Of a stretch of DNA of 64,000 bases, positions 51,037 through 60,599 are shown one piece after another. The position numbers and the translations under genes were made by a program. The number at the start of each line of letters is the position of its first letter. Position 1 is the first letter of the stretch. The DNA comes from Actinoplanes lobatus (lineage in GTDB: Bacteria; Actinomycetota; Actinomycetes; Mycobacteriales; Micromonosporaceae). The notes beneath the pieces are model-generated. The model was not told the DNA's origin and searched no databases. It saw only the letters and a program-made list of their open reading frames with translations. The stretch covers positions 2,919,001 through 2,983,000 of the forward strand of contig NZ_JACHNC010000001.1 of NCBI RefSeq assembly GCF_014205215.1. Reading direction: 5' to 3'.

Positions 51037-52875
51037 TCAGGGGGCCGTCGATATGCGGTTGGCGGGACCCGGCGCGATCGGGCCGGTGGCGAGATGGGCC
51101 ACCAGCGCGTCCACGTCGAAGCCCGGCGCGGTGATCCGTCCGGTGCCCAGGGTCAGGTTGCTGAACCCGTCCCCGCCGTTGGCCAGGAAGTCGTTCGTGG
51201 TGACCAGGTAGTTCGCGGCCGGATCGATCGGCGTCCCGTTCAGCGTCAGGGCGCTCACCTTCGAGCCGGGGGCGGCCGACGCGCTCCAGGTGTACGTGAG
51301 CCCGTCCGACACCTGCAGGATCCGCTGCGTGGTCTGCCCGCCGAAGCCGACGAACTGCTGCTCCAGCACGTTCTTCAGCTGCGCCCCGGTGAGGGTCTGG
51401 GTGACCACCAGGTTGTTGAACGGCTGGACGGTGAACGCCTCGCCGTACGTGACCTGGCCGTACGTCTCCCCGCCGCTGGACTGGTCGGCGTCCAGGTCGG
51501 CCCGGACACCACCCGGGTTCATCAGGGCGATCTGCGCTCCCACCGACCGGGTGTACGCCAGCTGCGCGTCCGCGATCACGTCACCGAGCGGGCTCTCCCC
51601 GGCCGGGCCGGCGGTCCGGACGATGTCCGCGCTGATGCTGCCGACCAGCCGGTTAGCGATCGGCGCGACCGCGGTGCGGTACTTGTCGGCCACCTTCTTG
51701 GCGGCCGCGTCCACGGTGTCCGGGTTCTTCGCGTAGGCCCCGGCGGCGTCGCGCACCCAGCCGCCCTTGCCGTCCGGCACCCCGTTCTCCACGATCACGT
51801 TCTTCGCGGTGATCTCGCTGAACCGCCCGGTCCGCCGGTCCAGGGTGTAGTCGATGTCGGTGATCAGCTGCCCGTTGCTGCCGGCGCTGGTGACGACCGT
51901 GTCGGCGCCCTTGCTGTTCGGCAGCTTGCAGGAGTAGAAGCGGTGCGTGTGACCGGAGATCACGACACTGATCTCCGGGTTCAGCCCGGCCACGATCGGC
52001 ACCAGCGGCCCGCTGAAACCGTTGCAGTCGGAGACCCCGGGCGTCGGCGTGGCCGTGGCCTGCGAGCCGCCCTCGTGCAGCAGCAGCACCTGAGCCTTCA
52101 CCCCGAAGAGCTTCAGTACGTTGCTCCACTTGTTGGCGGTCTCGATCTCGTCGGTGAACCGCACACCCGTGATGCCGGCCGGGTTCACGATGCCCGGCGT
52201 GCCCTCCAGGGTCATGCCGATGAAACCGACCGGTACGCCGTCCACGTGCCGGATCTCGATGGGCGGAAGGATCGGCAGCCCGGTCTTCTTGTCGACGGTG
52301 TTGGCGGCCAGATAGGTGAACCGCGCGCCGCGGTACGGATCGGAGTCCTGGCAGCCGTCCACCGGGTGGCAGCCGCCCCGCTGGATGCGGATGAGCTCGG
52401 CCACGCCCTCGTCGAACTCGTGGTTGCCGACCGAGCTGACCTGCAACCCGACCTCGTTCATCAGCTCGATCGTCGGCTCGTCGTGGAACGCCGCGCTGAC
52501 CAGCGGGGTCCCCCCGATCAGGTCGCCGGCCCCGGCGGTGATCGTCGGCCGGCCCTCCGCCTTCGCCTCGGCGCGCAACCGCTTCAGGAAGGTGGCGAGG
52601 TACTCGACGCCGCCGGCCGGGGTGCTGGTGCCACTGGCGTTGACCACCGCGCCACTGCCGGTGGGCGGGTCGATGGCGCCGTGGAAGTCGTTGTAGCTGA
52701 GGAACTGCCCCTTGACCGTGGGGCCCTTGGGCGGACCGTACGCCGCGGACACCGGCGTGAACTCGGCCGGCGGCGCGGCCGCCGCGGTTCCGGCGCCCGG
52801 GATCGCCACCAGCGCGCCGGCCACGGCCAGGGCGGCCACCGGAACGGCGAGGTGTCGCCGCTGTGGAAGAGGCAT
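51037..52875 (-). CDS. Secreted bifunctional metallophosphatase / 5'-nucleotidase
   Basis: Extracellular nucleotide or UDP-sugar hydrolase that salvages nucleosides and phosphate. The 612 residues begin with a Sec signal peptide (ALAVAGALVAIPGAGTAAAA). The calcineurin-like metal-binding domain contains LSYNDFHGAI, AGAGDLIGGT, SVGNHEFDEG and VISGHTHRFYSC, which supply the two-metal ligands. The C-terminal 5'-nucleotidase domain has IALMNPGGVRADLD, GEAFTVQPFNNLVV and FLANGGDGFSNL for substrate binding. No cell-wall anchor is visible at the C terminus. Divergent from pcrA. It stands alone and ends at a hairpin. Confidence 0.92.
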   Translation of the reverse strand: MPLPQRRHLAVPVAALAVAGALVAIPGAGTAAAAPPAEFTPVSAAYGPPKGPTVKGQFLSYNDFHGAIDPPTGSGAVVNASGTSTPAGGVEYLATFLKRLRAEAKAEGRPTITAGAGDLIGGTPLVSAAFHDEPTIELMNEVGLQVSSVGNHEFDEGVAELIRIQRGGCHPVDGCQDSDPYRGARFTYLAANTVDKKTGLPILPPIEIRHVDGVPVGFIGMTLEGTPGIVNPAGITGVRFTDEIETANKWSNVLKLFGVKAQVLLLHEGGSQATATPTPGVSDCNGFSGPLVPIVAGLNPEISVVISGHTHRFYSCKLPNSKGADTVVTSAGSNGQLITDIDYTLDRRTGRFSEITAKNVIVENGVPDGKGGWVRDAAGAYAKNPDTVDAAAKKVADKYRTAVAPIANRLVGSISADIVRTAGPAGESPLGDVIADAQLAYTRSVGAQIALMNPGGVRADLDADQSSGGETYGQVTYGEAFTVQPFNNLVVTQTLTGAQLKNVLEQQFVGFGGQTTQRILQVSDGLTYTWSASAAPGSKVSALTLNGTPIDPAANYLVTTNDFLANGGDGFSNLTLGTGRITAPGFDVDALVAHLATGPIAPGPANRISTAP

Positions 52876-53043
52876 GGGAACGGTCCCCCGATCGGTGAGA
52901 ATTCGATGCCGATCTGGACAGCCTGGTGGATCAGTCGATTCGCCGCTACCACTTCGCGGTGAAAGATTGATTGCCGATCATTGATGTCCGCCCCGCTCGG
53001 CGCCGGAAACCTGTCGGTGGGTCGGCATAGACTGGCTCCCGCG

Positions 53044-55431
53044 ATGCGACCTTCCTCCGAAACCCCTGACCTGTTCTCGGCGACGGCCCCCGAGCCCCCG
53101 CGTCCGGCGCCCCGCCGGTTCGACGCCGAGTCCCTGCTCACCGGGCTGAACGGGCCCCAGCGAGACGCCGTGATCCACTCCGGCGCGCCGCTGCTCATCG
53201 TGGCCGGCGCCGGGTCGGGCAAGACCCGGGTGCTGACCCATCGGATCGCCTATCTGCTGGGCGAGCGCGGGGTGCACCCGGGCGAGATCATGGCGATCAC
53301 CTTCACCAACAAGGCCGCCGGGGAGATGAAGGAACGGGTCGCCCATCTGGTCGGGCCGCGCGCCCGGATGATGTGGGTGTCGACCTTCCACTCCGCCTGC
53401 GTGCGCATCCTGCGTGCCGAGCACGAGCACGCCGGGCTGAAGAGCACCTTCTCGATCTACGACGCCGACGACTCGCGCCGCCTCATGCAGCTGGTCGCCC
53501 GCGAGCTCGACCTGGATCCCAAGCGATACACCGCTCGTGGCCTGGCCGCCCAGGTGTCGAACCTGAAGAACGAGCTGGTCCAGCCGGACGAGTTCAAGGC
53601 GAAGGCGAAGGGGCCCAACGAGCGGGCCGTCGCCGAGGCGTACGAGCTGTATCAGCGGCGGCTGCGCGAGGCGCACGCGCTGGACTTCGACGACATCATC
53701 ATGACCACGGTGCACCTGTTCCAGTCGCACCCGCTGGTCGCCGAGGCGTACCGTCGCCGGTTCCGGCACGTCATGGTCGACGAGTACCAGGACACCAACC
53801 ACGCTCAATACATGCTGATCCGCGAGCTGGTCGGCATCGAGGACCCGAGCGAGCTCTGCGTGGTCGGCGACGCCGACCAGTCGATCTACGCGTTCCGTGG
53901 CGCCACGATCCGCAACATCCTGGAGTTCGAGCGCGACTACCCGGCCGCCCGGACCATCCTGCTGGAGCAGAACTACCGGTCCACCCAGACCATCCTGACC
54001 GCGGCCAACGCGGTGATCGACCGCAACACTTCGCGCAAACCGAAACGGCTCTGGAGCGACCAGGGGCAGGGCGAGCAGATCGTCGGCTACGTTGCCGACA
54101 CCGAGCACGCCGAGGCCGACTGGGTGGCCCGGGAGATCGACCGGCTCTGCGACAACCACGAGGTGCGCCCCGGCGACGTGGCCGTCTTCTACCGGACCAA
54201 CGCGCAGTCCCGCGTCTTCGAGGAGGTGTTCATCCGCGTCGGCCTGCCGTACAAGGTGGTCGGTGGGGTGCGCTTCTACGAGCGCAAGGAGGTGCGGGAC
54301 GCGCTCGGCTACCTCCGGGCGATCGTCAACGACGACGACACGGTCAGCATCCGCCGGGTGCTGAACACCCCGAAACGGGGCATCGGCGACCGGGCCGAGG
54401 CCTGCGTCGAGGCGCTGTCGTCACGGGACCGGGTGTCGTTCGGCCAGGCACTGCGCCGGGCCAAGGACGCGCCGGGCATCTCCACCCGCGCGGTCAACAG
54501 CATCACCGACTTCGTGGGGCTGCTCGACGACCTGCGGGTGCTGGCCACCACCGCCCCGCCGGAGGAGGTGCTGGAGGCCGTCCTGCAACGCTCCGGCCTG
54601 CTCGGCGAGCTGGAGGAGAGCCTCGACCCGCAGGACCAGGGCCGGGTGGAGAACCTCCAGGAGCTGGTGAGCGTCGCCCGGGAGTACACCGAACGCGTCG
54701 AGTCGCTGGCCGGTGAGGGGGAGGAGCAGGTCGCCACGCTGGCCGGGTTCCTGGAGCAGGTGGCCCTGGTGGCCGACGCCGACCAGATCCCCAGCGACGA
54801 CCCGGAGCACCAGGGTGTGGTCACGCTGATGACCCTGCACACCGCGAAGGGGCTGGAGTTCCCGGTGGTCTTCCTGACCGGCCTGGAGGACGGCGTCTTC
54901 CCGCACATGCGGGCGCTCGGCGACAACACCGAGCTGGAGGAGGAGCGCCGCCTGGCCTATGTCGGGATCACCCGCGCCCGGCAGCGGCTCTACCTGTCCC
55001 GGGCGGTCACCCGGTCGGCGTGGGGCCAGCCGCAGTACAACCCGCCCTCCCGGTTCACCGACGAGCTGCCGACCGAGCTGGTTCGCTGGGAGCGCACCGG
55101 CGGGTCGTACACCTCCTGGTCCGGGACGGGCGGCGGAGTGGGTGGCCGCGGCGGGGGAGACCGCCAGCGCGGCGGAGGCTTCGCCGGGGGGACTCCCAAG
55201 GCGCAGCGGATCGCCGAACGCCTCGGTATCGACGGCAGCAAGCTCGCCACCGCGAGCGACCTGAAACCGGCGCCGAAGGTGGATCCCGGTGACCGGGTCA
55301 ACCACCAGCGGTACGGCCTGGGCCGGGTGCTGGCGGTGGAGGGTCACGGCCCCGGCGCCCGGGCTCAGATCGACTTCGGCGACCAGGTGATGTGGCTGGT
55401 CCTGCGGCACGCCCCGATCGAGAAGCTCTAG
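53044..55431 (+). CDS. pcrA: ATP-dependent DNA helicase, UvrD/PcrA family
   Basis: Superfamily 1 3'-5' helicase for repair and clearing of replication obstacles. The 795 residues from ATG 53044 show motif I AGAGSGKTRVLTHRI, motif II VDEYQDTNHAQY, motif III VVGDADQSIYAFRG, motif IV LEQNYRST, motif V VTLMTLHTAKGLEFPVVFLT and motif VI LAYVGITRARQRLYL. The C-terminal ~100 residues carry the Gly/Arg-rich linker and the Tudor-like RNA-polymerase-binding end (GDRVNHQRYGLGRVLAVEG). ATG 52984 upstream is possible. TAGACT at 53028-53033 supports 53044. It overlaps the convergent M23 gene by 4 nt. Confidence 0.95.
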   Translation: MRPSSETPDLFSATAPEPPRPAPRRFDAESLLTGLNGPQRDAVIHSGAPLLIVAGAGSGKTRVLTHRIAYLLGERGVHPGEIMAITFTNKAAGEMKERVAHLVGPRARMMWVSTFHSACVRILRAEHEHAGLKSTFSIYDADDSRRLMQLVARELDLDPKRYTARGLAAQVSNLKNELVQPDEFKAKAKGPNERAVAEAYELYQRRLREAHALDFDDIIMTTVHLFQSHPLVAEAYRRRFRHVMVDEYQDTNHAQYMLIRELVGIEDPSELCVVGDADQSIYAFRGATIRNILEFERDYPAARTILLEQNYRSTQTILTAANAVIDRNTSRKPKRLWSDQGQGEQIVGYVADTEHAEADWVAREIDRLCDNHEVRPGDVAVFYRTNAQSRVFEEVFIRVGLPYKVVGGVRFYERKEVRDALGYLRAIVNDDDTVSIRRVLNTPKRGIGDRAEACVEALSSRDRVSFGQALRRAKDAPGISTRAVNSITDFVGLLDDLRVLATTAPPEEVLEAVLQRSGLLGELEESLDPQDQGRVENLQELVSVAREYTERVESLAGEGEEQVATLAGFLEQVALVADADQIPSDDPEHQGVVTLMTLHTAKGLEFPVVFLTGLEDGVFPHMRALGDNTELEEERRLAYVGITRARQRLYLSRAVTRSAWGQPQYNPPSRFTDELPTELVRWERTGGSYTSWSGTGGGVGGRGGGDRQRGGGFAGGTPKAQRIAERLGIDGSKLATASDLKPAPKVDPGDRVNHQRYGLGRVLAVEGHGPGARAQIDFGDQVMWLVLRHAPIEKL

Positions 55432-56198
55432 GACTCCGGTTCGGAGCAGCCGGGGATCTCCACCCCGTGCCCGCGCATCCACGCGGTCGGCTCCAGCGGG
55501 TTCTGGAAATGCCCCTCATGCACCTCGAAGTGCAGGTGAGGGCCGGTCGAGTGCCCGGTCGAGCCCTCGTCGCCGATGTGCTCGCCGGCCTTGACCACCT
55601 GGCCCACCTCGACGCCGATCGCCGACAGGTGGCCGTAGTGGGTGAGGTAACCGTTGCCGTGGTCGATCAGGATCGCGTTGCCGTACCCGCCGTTGGGCCC
55701 GGCCGAGACGACGGTGCCGGCGCCCGCGGCCACCACCGGGCTGCCGTTCGCCGCGGCCAGGTCGACCCCGGCGTGCAGACGGCCCCAGCGCTGCCCGAAG
55801 CAGGAGGTCACCGTCGCCGACGGGAGGGGGTGGACCCACCGCAGCTTCGGCAGCGGGCGGGCCTTGAGCCGGACCGGGGCGCCGACCGGGCCCGCGGCGC
55901 CCGAGGCCGGGCCGAGCCGGGGGGCCTGGTCGCCGGAGGGTGCGACGACCGGCAGCGTGGCCGTGGCGTGCGCGGGGTGCGCGGCCGGGGGCGGATCGGA
56001 GACGGCGAGGGTGGACGCCGAGGCGGCGGACATGCCGGCGGCACCGATCCCGGTGGCCAGGGTCGCGCCCAGCGCGGTCATGGTGAGAGCCGTACGGCCG
56101 CGGGAGGCGAACATCGCGGGGAGCACGGGCGCGCGGTGGCGGCGGAGGTTCTCCTGCCGATGTCGTCCGGTCCGGCCCGATGACGAATGCTGCCCCAC
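55428..56198 (-). CDS. Secreted M23 (LytM-type) peptidase, copy 1
   Basis: A zinc endopeptidase acting on peptidoglycan cross-links, 256 residues from GTG 56198 (GGGAGGGG upstream). A basic N terminus leads to a membrane or signal segment (TALTMTALGATLATGIGAAGM), a Pro/Ala-rich linker to ~115, then the M23 domain. The zinc ligands are in HAGVDLAAANG and in THYGHLSAIGV / PHLHFEVHEGHF. The final 20 residues form a short tail with a cysteine. The stop overlaps the stop of pcrA by 4 nt. The M. tuberculosis homologue beside uvrD1 is Rv0950c. Confidence 0.9.
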   Translation of the reverse strand: MGQHSSSGRTGRHRQENLRRHRAPVLPAMFASRGRTALTMTALGATLATGIGAAGMSAASASTLAVSDPPPAAHPAHATATLPVVAPSGDQAPRLGPASGAAGPVGAPVRLKARPLPKLRWVHPLPSATVTSCFGQRWGRLHAGVDLAAANGSPVVAAGAGTVVSAGPNGGYGNAILIDHGNGYLTHYGHLSAIGVEVGQVVKAGEHIGDEGSTGHSTGPHLHFEVHEGHFQNPLEPTAWMRGHGVEIPGCSEPES

Positions 56199-56295
56199 GC
56201 GGATGACCCCTCCCGACTGCCGTGACGTTCGCTGTCACGTACCTGTCGGGTCGGGGCGCGGGGCACTGAAGGGGATCGGCGGAGTTCTCCGAAGC

Positions 56296-56314
56296 CGCAA
56301 CCGGGTGGGTTGCG
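56296..56314 (-). terminator. Short hairpin after the second M23 gene
   Basis: A 7-bp stem (CGCAACC with GGTTGCG) and 5-nt loop, 7 nt after the stop codon on the minus strand. Confidence 0.5.
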
Positions 56315-56320
56315 AAGAGA

Positions 56321-57058
56321 TCAGGAGGCGGCGGCCGCGGCCAGGCCGGCGTAGATCGACTCCATCTGGAGCTTGATGTCGACGCCCCGGTCCGCGAGGA
56401 AGGTGATCGGGTCGGTCGGCGTGCCCTTGACGTGCACCTCGAGGTGCAGGTGGGTGCCGTACGAATACCCGGTGTTGCCCACCTCGCCGATGACCTGACC
56501 GGCCTTGACCTGCTCGCCCTTCTCGACCACCACGCGGCGGGAGTGGGCGTAGATGATCTCGGTGCCGTCGTCCTGCCGGATCGTGACCGAGTAGCCGTAG
56601 CCGCCGCTGTAGCCGGCCGCGGTCACCGTGCCCCCGTGCACCGCCTTGTACGGCGTGCCCTCCGGGGCGGCCAGGTCGATGCCGGCGTGCAGCTTGCCGA
56701 ACCGGACACCGTACGCGGAGGTGAACTCGTACTCGTCGAGCGGCAGCAGGTAGATGTCCTTGGCGGCCTGTTCGGCGCTGAGCTCGGCGCCGGCGGCCTC
56801 GCGGTTCTCCCCGCGGGACGCGGCGCCGTCCGAACGGCTCTCCAGGGCGTCGGCCGCGACCTGCTGCGTCTTGAGGCTCTGGAGGACGTCCGGGCTGACC
56901 GCCTTGGCGTCCGGGAGGTTGGAGGCCGCACCGAGGGCCACGACTCCCGCGCCGACGAAGGCTGAGGTGACGACGACGGCGTAGCGGCTGCGCGGAGGGG
57001 TCGGCACGCGGCGCCGGCCGCGATAGCGATCGGGCTCAGACGACAAGCGCTGGCGCAC
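56321..57058 (-). CDS. M23 (LytM-type) peptidase, copy 2
   Basis: Second M23 zinc peptidase, 245 residues from GTG 57058. That start is chosen because GGAGGA lies 6 nt before it; a longer reading to 57181 has no ribosome site. An N-terminal basic stretch and one membrane segment (RYAVVVTSAFVGAGVVALGA) are followed by a helical linker (LQSLKTQQVAADALES). The M23 domain has HAGIDLAAPEG, IIYAHSRRVVV and THLHLEVHVKG. The position of the second histidine pair supports an active enzyme. Gene copy 1 is immediately downstream. The two are only distantly similar outside the catalytic core. Confidence 0.9.
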   Translation of the reverse strand: MRQRLSSEPDRYRGRRRVPTPPRSRYAVVVTSAFVGAGVVALGAASNLPDAKAVSPDVLQSLKTQQVAADALESRSDGAASRGENREAAGAELSAEQAAKDIYLLPLDEYEFTSAYGVRFGKLHAGIDLAAPEGTPYKAVHGGTVTAAGYSGGYGYSVTIRQDDGTEIIYAHSRRVVVEKGEQVKAGQVIGEVGNTGYSYGTHLHLEVHVKGTPTDPITFLADRGVDIKLQMESIYAGLAAAAAS

Positions 57059-57478
57059 GAAGGATCCTCCGTCAGTGGCATTGCGGCGGCGCGGCAAGTT
57101 CAAACCCCGGGAAAATTGGGTTGAACAGTGGTCCGGCCGGGCTGTCGTTGTGGGGGGAACCTGTGTGACAGCCGTCGCCACGGTAACGAAACGGCAGCCG
57201 GGTCACAAGTCGCAGCGCCAATTTCGTGACAGTTAACGGTCGGTATTGATCATCTATTGTCCGAATTGATGAGCTTTCTGGTCGCGCGTTGAGTCAACCC
57301 TTCGTAATTGCTTGGAAGACGGAAAGTAATGTGACCCACTCAACTATTCCGCCGGTCCCCTGGTCGGGTCCAGCAGCTACCCCGGTCAAGCGTCCCGGGT
57401 TACCGTTCGTTCAGGTGACCACGGAGGAAGTCCGCGCTGCGGCCGGACGCCGGGGTCGGAGAGCCCGGAGGGGTCAGC
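57059..57478. other. Intergenic region between M23 copy 2 and the B12-binding gene
   Basis: 420 bp separating two divergent genes. It is less GC-rich than average around 57240-57310. It should contain promoters for both genes, but no clear -35/-10 pair stands out. GACAGTTAACGGTCGG and a GGGGGGAACC tract are reminiscent of parts of the c-di-AMP riboswitch but lie on the wrong strand and lack the rest. AGCCCGGAGGGGTCAGC carries the ribosome site for the gene at 57479. Confidence 0.45.
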
Positions 57479-57883
57479 ATGCAAGCACGGATCAGGGTCG
57501 TCGTGGCGAAGCCCGGGCTGGACGGGCACGACCGCGGAGCCAAGGTGATCGCGCGGGCGCTGCGCGACGCCGGTATGGAAGTGATCTACACGGGGCTGCA
57601 TCAGACGCCCGAGCAGATCGTGGAGACCGCGATTCAGGAGGACGCCGACGGCATCGGCCTGTCCGTCCTCTCCGGCGCGCACATGACTCTGTTCCGCAGG
57701 GTGCTGGAACTGTTGGCGGAGCGTGACGCCGCCGACATCGTGGTATTCGGTGGCGGCATCATTCCCGAGGATGACATCGCGGAATTGCAATCACTCGGGG
57801 TAGCCGGTCTATTCACTCCGGGTGCGTCACTCGAATCCATCGTCGAATGGGTTCGCGCCAATGTGGCGGCGCCGGTCGCCTGA
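57479..57883 (+). CDS. Free-standing cobalamin (B12)-binding domain protein
   Basis: A 134-residue protein equal to the C-terminal B12-binding domain of methylmalonyl-CoA mutase and isobutyryl-CoA mutase small subunits. The DxHxxG motif (D15-G-H17-D-R-G20) supplies the histidine that coordinates cobalt. [19 protein letters not shown] and [20 protein letters not shown] are the further cobalamin-pocket motifs. GGAGGGG precedes the ATG. No catalytic mutase subunit gene is adjacent, so it must pair with a subunit encoded elsewhere or serve another role. A hairpin terminator follows. Confidence 0.88.
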   Translation: MQARIRVVVAKPGLDGHDRGAKVIARALRDAGMEVIYTGLHQTPEQIVETAIQEDADGIGLSVLSGAHMTLFRRVLELLAERDAADIVVFGGGIIPEDDIAELQSLGVAGLFTPGASLESIVEWVRANVAAPVA

Positions 57884-57912
57884 ATAGGCCGTTGACGGGC
57901 CGGGCGCAAAGG

Positions 57913-57949
57913 GAGAGGCCGGACGCACCCCTCACACGTCCGGCCCCTC
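57913..57949 (+). terminator. Hairpin terminator after the B12-binding gene
   Basis: A 9-bp perfect core stem (57917-57925 with 57937-57945), one mismatch, and three more pairs; 11-nt loop. It starts 30 nt after the stop codon. Confidence 0.7.
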
Positions 57950-58260
57950 TATGCGCGATGCCCCGCCGCCACCCCTCGACCGACAGGGCATCGGCCGCTT
58001 TCCGTGCGGGCGCCGTGGCGCTCCGACACCTGACTCAACGACCCCCTCCCGGGCGGGTTACGCGCGCTCGCGTGACTTTTTCGGCGCCGGCTCCGGCACG
58101 GTCGCTCAAGCAAAGGATGCGGACCGCGAGATTCGCCACCACATCGGCCGCCGTCGGATGGTGAGTTCTCCGTGTACACACTGTGCGCGGTGGCCACATC
58201 GGCCCCGGCCTGCTCTTTCGCCACTCCGGTGTGTGGTCTTGCACACCGTGCACCCGCGCG

Positions 58261-58289
58261 CTAACAGAGACCGATCAGGTCGCTAGTCT
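58261..58289 (+). promoter_or_regulatory. Candidate promoter of sucCD
   Basis: CTAACA (58261-58266), 17-nt spacer, TAGTCT (58284-58289). The spacing is ideal and the -35 matches four of six consensus bases. Confidence 0.45.
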
Positions 58290-58428
58290 GCGGATGAAGG
58301 CCGTTTCGCAGATGCGGATGGGCCGGACGATCCTCACGCTGGCGGCGCGCTGCGCTGCGCCGCGCACACAGGTCGGGACGCAACGGTGCGGCTTGCCGGC
58401 GCTTGGCGTCGCGAGCGAAAGGAGACAC

Positions 58429-59607
58429 GTGGACCTGTTCGAGTATCAGGGGCGCGACCTGTTCGAACGGCACGGGCTGCCCGTGCTGGGCGGCGGCGTC
58501 GCCGAGACCCCGCAGGAGGCCCGGGCGATCGCCGAGCGGCTGGGCGGCAAGGTCGTCGTCAAGGCGCAGGTCAAGGTCGGTGGCCGCGGTAAGGCCGGTG
58601 GCGTCAAGCTGGCCGACGGGCCGGACGAGGCCGAGGCCCGTGCGACCGACATCCTGGGCATGGACATCAAGGGCCACACGGTCCACAAGGTGATGCTGGC
58701 CGAGACGGCCGACATCAAGGAGGAGTACTACTTCTCCTACCTGCTGGACCGGGCCAACCGGACGTTCCTCTGCATCGCCAGCGTCGCCGGCGGTATGGAG
58801 ATCGAGACGGTCGCCGAGGAGGACCCGGACCGGGTCGCCAAGATCGCGATCGACGCGAGCAAGGGCGTGGACGAGGCGAAGGCGCGCGAGATCGTGACCG
58901 CCGCCAAGTTCCCGGCCGAGGTCGCCGACCAGGTCGTCGACATCGCGGTGAAGCTGTGGGCGGCGTTCGTCGCCGAGGACGCCACGCTGGTCGAGGTCAA
59001 CCCGCTCGCCAAGGTGGGCGACGGCCGGGTGCTGGCGCTGGACGCCAAGGTCACGCTGGACGAGAACGCCGGCTTCCGGCACCCCGACCACGAGGCCCTG
59101 GAGGACAAGTCCGCGGTCGACCCGCTGGAGCAGGCCGCCAAGGCGAAGAACCTCAACTACGTCAAGCTCGACGGTGAGGTCGGCATCATCGGTAACGGCG
59201 CCGGCCTGGTCATGTCGACCCTGGACGTGGTGGCGTACGCGGGTGAGAGCCACGGTGGCGTCAAGCCGGCCAACTTCCTCGACATCGGCGGTGGCGCGAG
59301 CGCCCAGGTGATGGCCAACGGCCTGGAGATCGTCCTCGGCGACCCGGCCGTGAAGTCCGTCTTCGTGAACGTCTTCGGCGGCATCACCGCCTGCGACGCG
59401 GTGGCCAACGGCATCGTCCAGGCCCTCGCCCTGCTTGCCGAGCGCGGCGAGACCGTCACCAAGCCGCTGGTCGTCCGCCTCGACGGCAACAACGCCGAGG
59501 CCGGCCGCGCCATCCTGGACGGCGCCAACAACCCGCTGGTCGAGCGGGTCGACACGATGGACGGAGCGGCCCAGCGTGCCGCCGAGCTCGCGGCTGCGGG
59601 GAAGTGA
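58429..59607 (+). CDS. sucC: Succinyl-CoA synthetase beta subunit (ADP-forming)
   Basis: With SucD, converts succinyl-CoA to succinate with substrate-level phosphorylation in the TCA cycle. The 392 residues begin [19 protein letters not shown], the ATP-grasp N terminus. They include [20 protein letters not shown] (nucleotide binding), [10 protein letters not shown] and, at the C-terminal CoA-ligase part, [23 protein letters not shown] 58429 follows AAAGGAG. sucD starts 4 nt after its stop. Confidence 0.96.
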   Translation: MDLFEYQGRDLFERHGLPVLGGGVAETPQEARAIAERLGGKVVVKAQVKVGGRGKAGGVKLADGPDEAEARATDILGMDIKGHTVHKVMLAETADIKEEYYFSYLLDRANRTFLCIASVAGGMEIETVAEEDPDRVAKIAIDASKGVDEAKAREIVTAAKFPAEVADQVVDIAVKLWAAFVAEDATLVEVNPLAKVGDGRVLALDAKVTLDENAGFRHPDHEALEDKSAVDPLEQAAKAKNLNYVKLDGEVGIIGNGAGLVMSTLDVVAYAGESHGGVKPANFLDIGGGASAQVMANGLEIVLGDPAVKSVFVNVFGGITACDAVANGIVQALALLAERGETVTKPLVVRLDGNNAEAGRAILDGANNPLVERVDTMDGAAQRAAELAAAGK

Positions 59608-59611
59608 ACTA

Positions 59612-60493
59612 ATGGCGATCTGGCTCACCAAGGACTCCAAGGTCATCGTCCAGGGCATCACCGGTGGTGAGGGCTCCAAGCACACCAAGCGGATGCTCGC
59701 CGCGGGCACCCAGGTGGTCGGTGGCGTCAACCCGCGCAAGGCCGGCACCAAGGTGGACTTCGACGGCACCGAGCTGCCCGTCTTCGCCACCGTGGCGGAG
59801 GCCATCGCCGCGACCGGCGCCGACGTATCGGTCATCTTCGTACCGCCGGCGTTCACCAAGGCCGCGGTCGTCGAGGCGATCGACGCCGAGATCCCGCTCG
59901 CCGTGGTGATCACCGAGGGCGTGCCGGTGCAGGACTCGGCGGCGTTCTGGGCGTACAACGTGGCCAAGGGCGAGAAGACCCGGATCATCGGCCCGAACTG
60001 CCCCGGCATCGCGTCGCCCGGCGCCTCCAACGCCGGCATCATCCCGGCCGACATCACCCCGCAGGGCCGGATCGGCCTGGTCAGCAAGAGCGGCACGCTG
60101 ACCTACCAGCTGATGTACGAGCTTCGCGAGTTCGGCTTCTCCACGGCGGTCGGCATCGGCGGTGACCCGATCATCGGCACCACCCACATCGACGCGCTGC
60201 GGGCCTTCCAGGACGACCCGGACACCGACGCGATCGTCATGATCGGTGAGATCGGTGGCGACGCCGAGGAGCGGGCCGCCGAGTTCATCAAGGCCAACGT
60301 CACCAAGCCGGTGGTCGGCTACATCGCCGGCTTCACCGCGCCGCCCGGGAAGACGATGGGCCACGCCGGCGCCATCATCTCCGGTTCGGCCGGCACCGCC
60401 GACGCCAAGAAGGTCGCGCTCGAGGCGGCCGGCGTCAAGGTCGGCAAGACGCCGTCCGAGACCGCCCAGCTCATGCGCGACATCTTGCGCTGA
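59612..60493 (+). CDS. sucD: Succinyl-CoA synthetase alpha subunit
   Basis: The subunit that binds CoA and carries the phosphohistidine intermediate, H251 in [13 protein letters not shown]. The 293 residues start [20 protein letters not shown] and include [13 protein letters not shown] and [20 protein letters not shown], all diagnostic. Cotranscribed with sucC. A very stable hairpin follows. Confidence 0.97.
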   Translation: MAIWLTKDSKVIVQGITGGEGSKHTKRMLAAGTQVVGGVNPRKAGTKVDFDGTELPVFATVAEAIAATGADVSVIFVPPAFTKAAVVEAIDAEIPLAVVITEGVPVQDSAAFWAYNVAKGEKTRIIGPNCPGIASPGASNAGIIPADITPQGRIGLVSKSGTLTYQLMYELREFGFSTAVGIGGDPIIGTTHIDALRAFQDDPDTDAIVMIGEIGGDAEERAAEFIKANVTKPVVGYIAGFTAPPGKTMGHAGAIISGSAGTADAKKVALEAAGVKVGKTPSETAQLMRDILR

Positions 60494-60509
60494 GCAAGCC
60501 TGTGCACAT

Positions 60510-60551
60510 GGCGCGCCGCCGATCGGGAAGCGACCCGATCGGCGGCGCGCC
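60510..60551 (+). terminator. Terminator after sucCD
   Basis: A perfect 18-bp stem (60510-60527 with 60534-60551) and 6-nt loop, 17 nt after the sucD stop. Confidence 0.88.
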
Positions 60552-60599
60552 GCCGTATCTGTATCGCCGCTCTGGCATCGGCATGGAAAAGTAGGCGCG

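Larger units (their letters stand above)
57884..58428 (+). other. Intergenic region before sucC
   Basis: 545 bp with no supported gene. It holds the terminator of the B12-binding gene at its start and a candidate sucCD promoter at 58261-58289, leaving a leader of about 135 nt. An ATG at 58294 opens in frame with sucC and has no stop before it, but the ribosome site (AAAGGAG) fits GTG 58429 better. Confidence 0.5.

Noticed and set aside
57150..57250. Possible c-di-AMP (ydaO) riboswitch upstream of the M23 gene
   Set aside because: GGGGGGAACC and GACAGTTAACGGTCGG resemble parts of the motif, but they are on the plus strand, opposite to the M23 gene, and the GGGUGAAUC block and the overall pairing are missing.
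58294..58428. N-terminal extension of sucC from ATG 58294
   Set aside because: The frame is open, but the added residues are unlike SucC and the ribosome site AAAGGAG is placed for GTG 58429.
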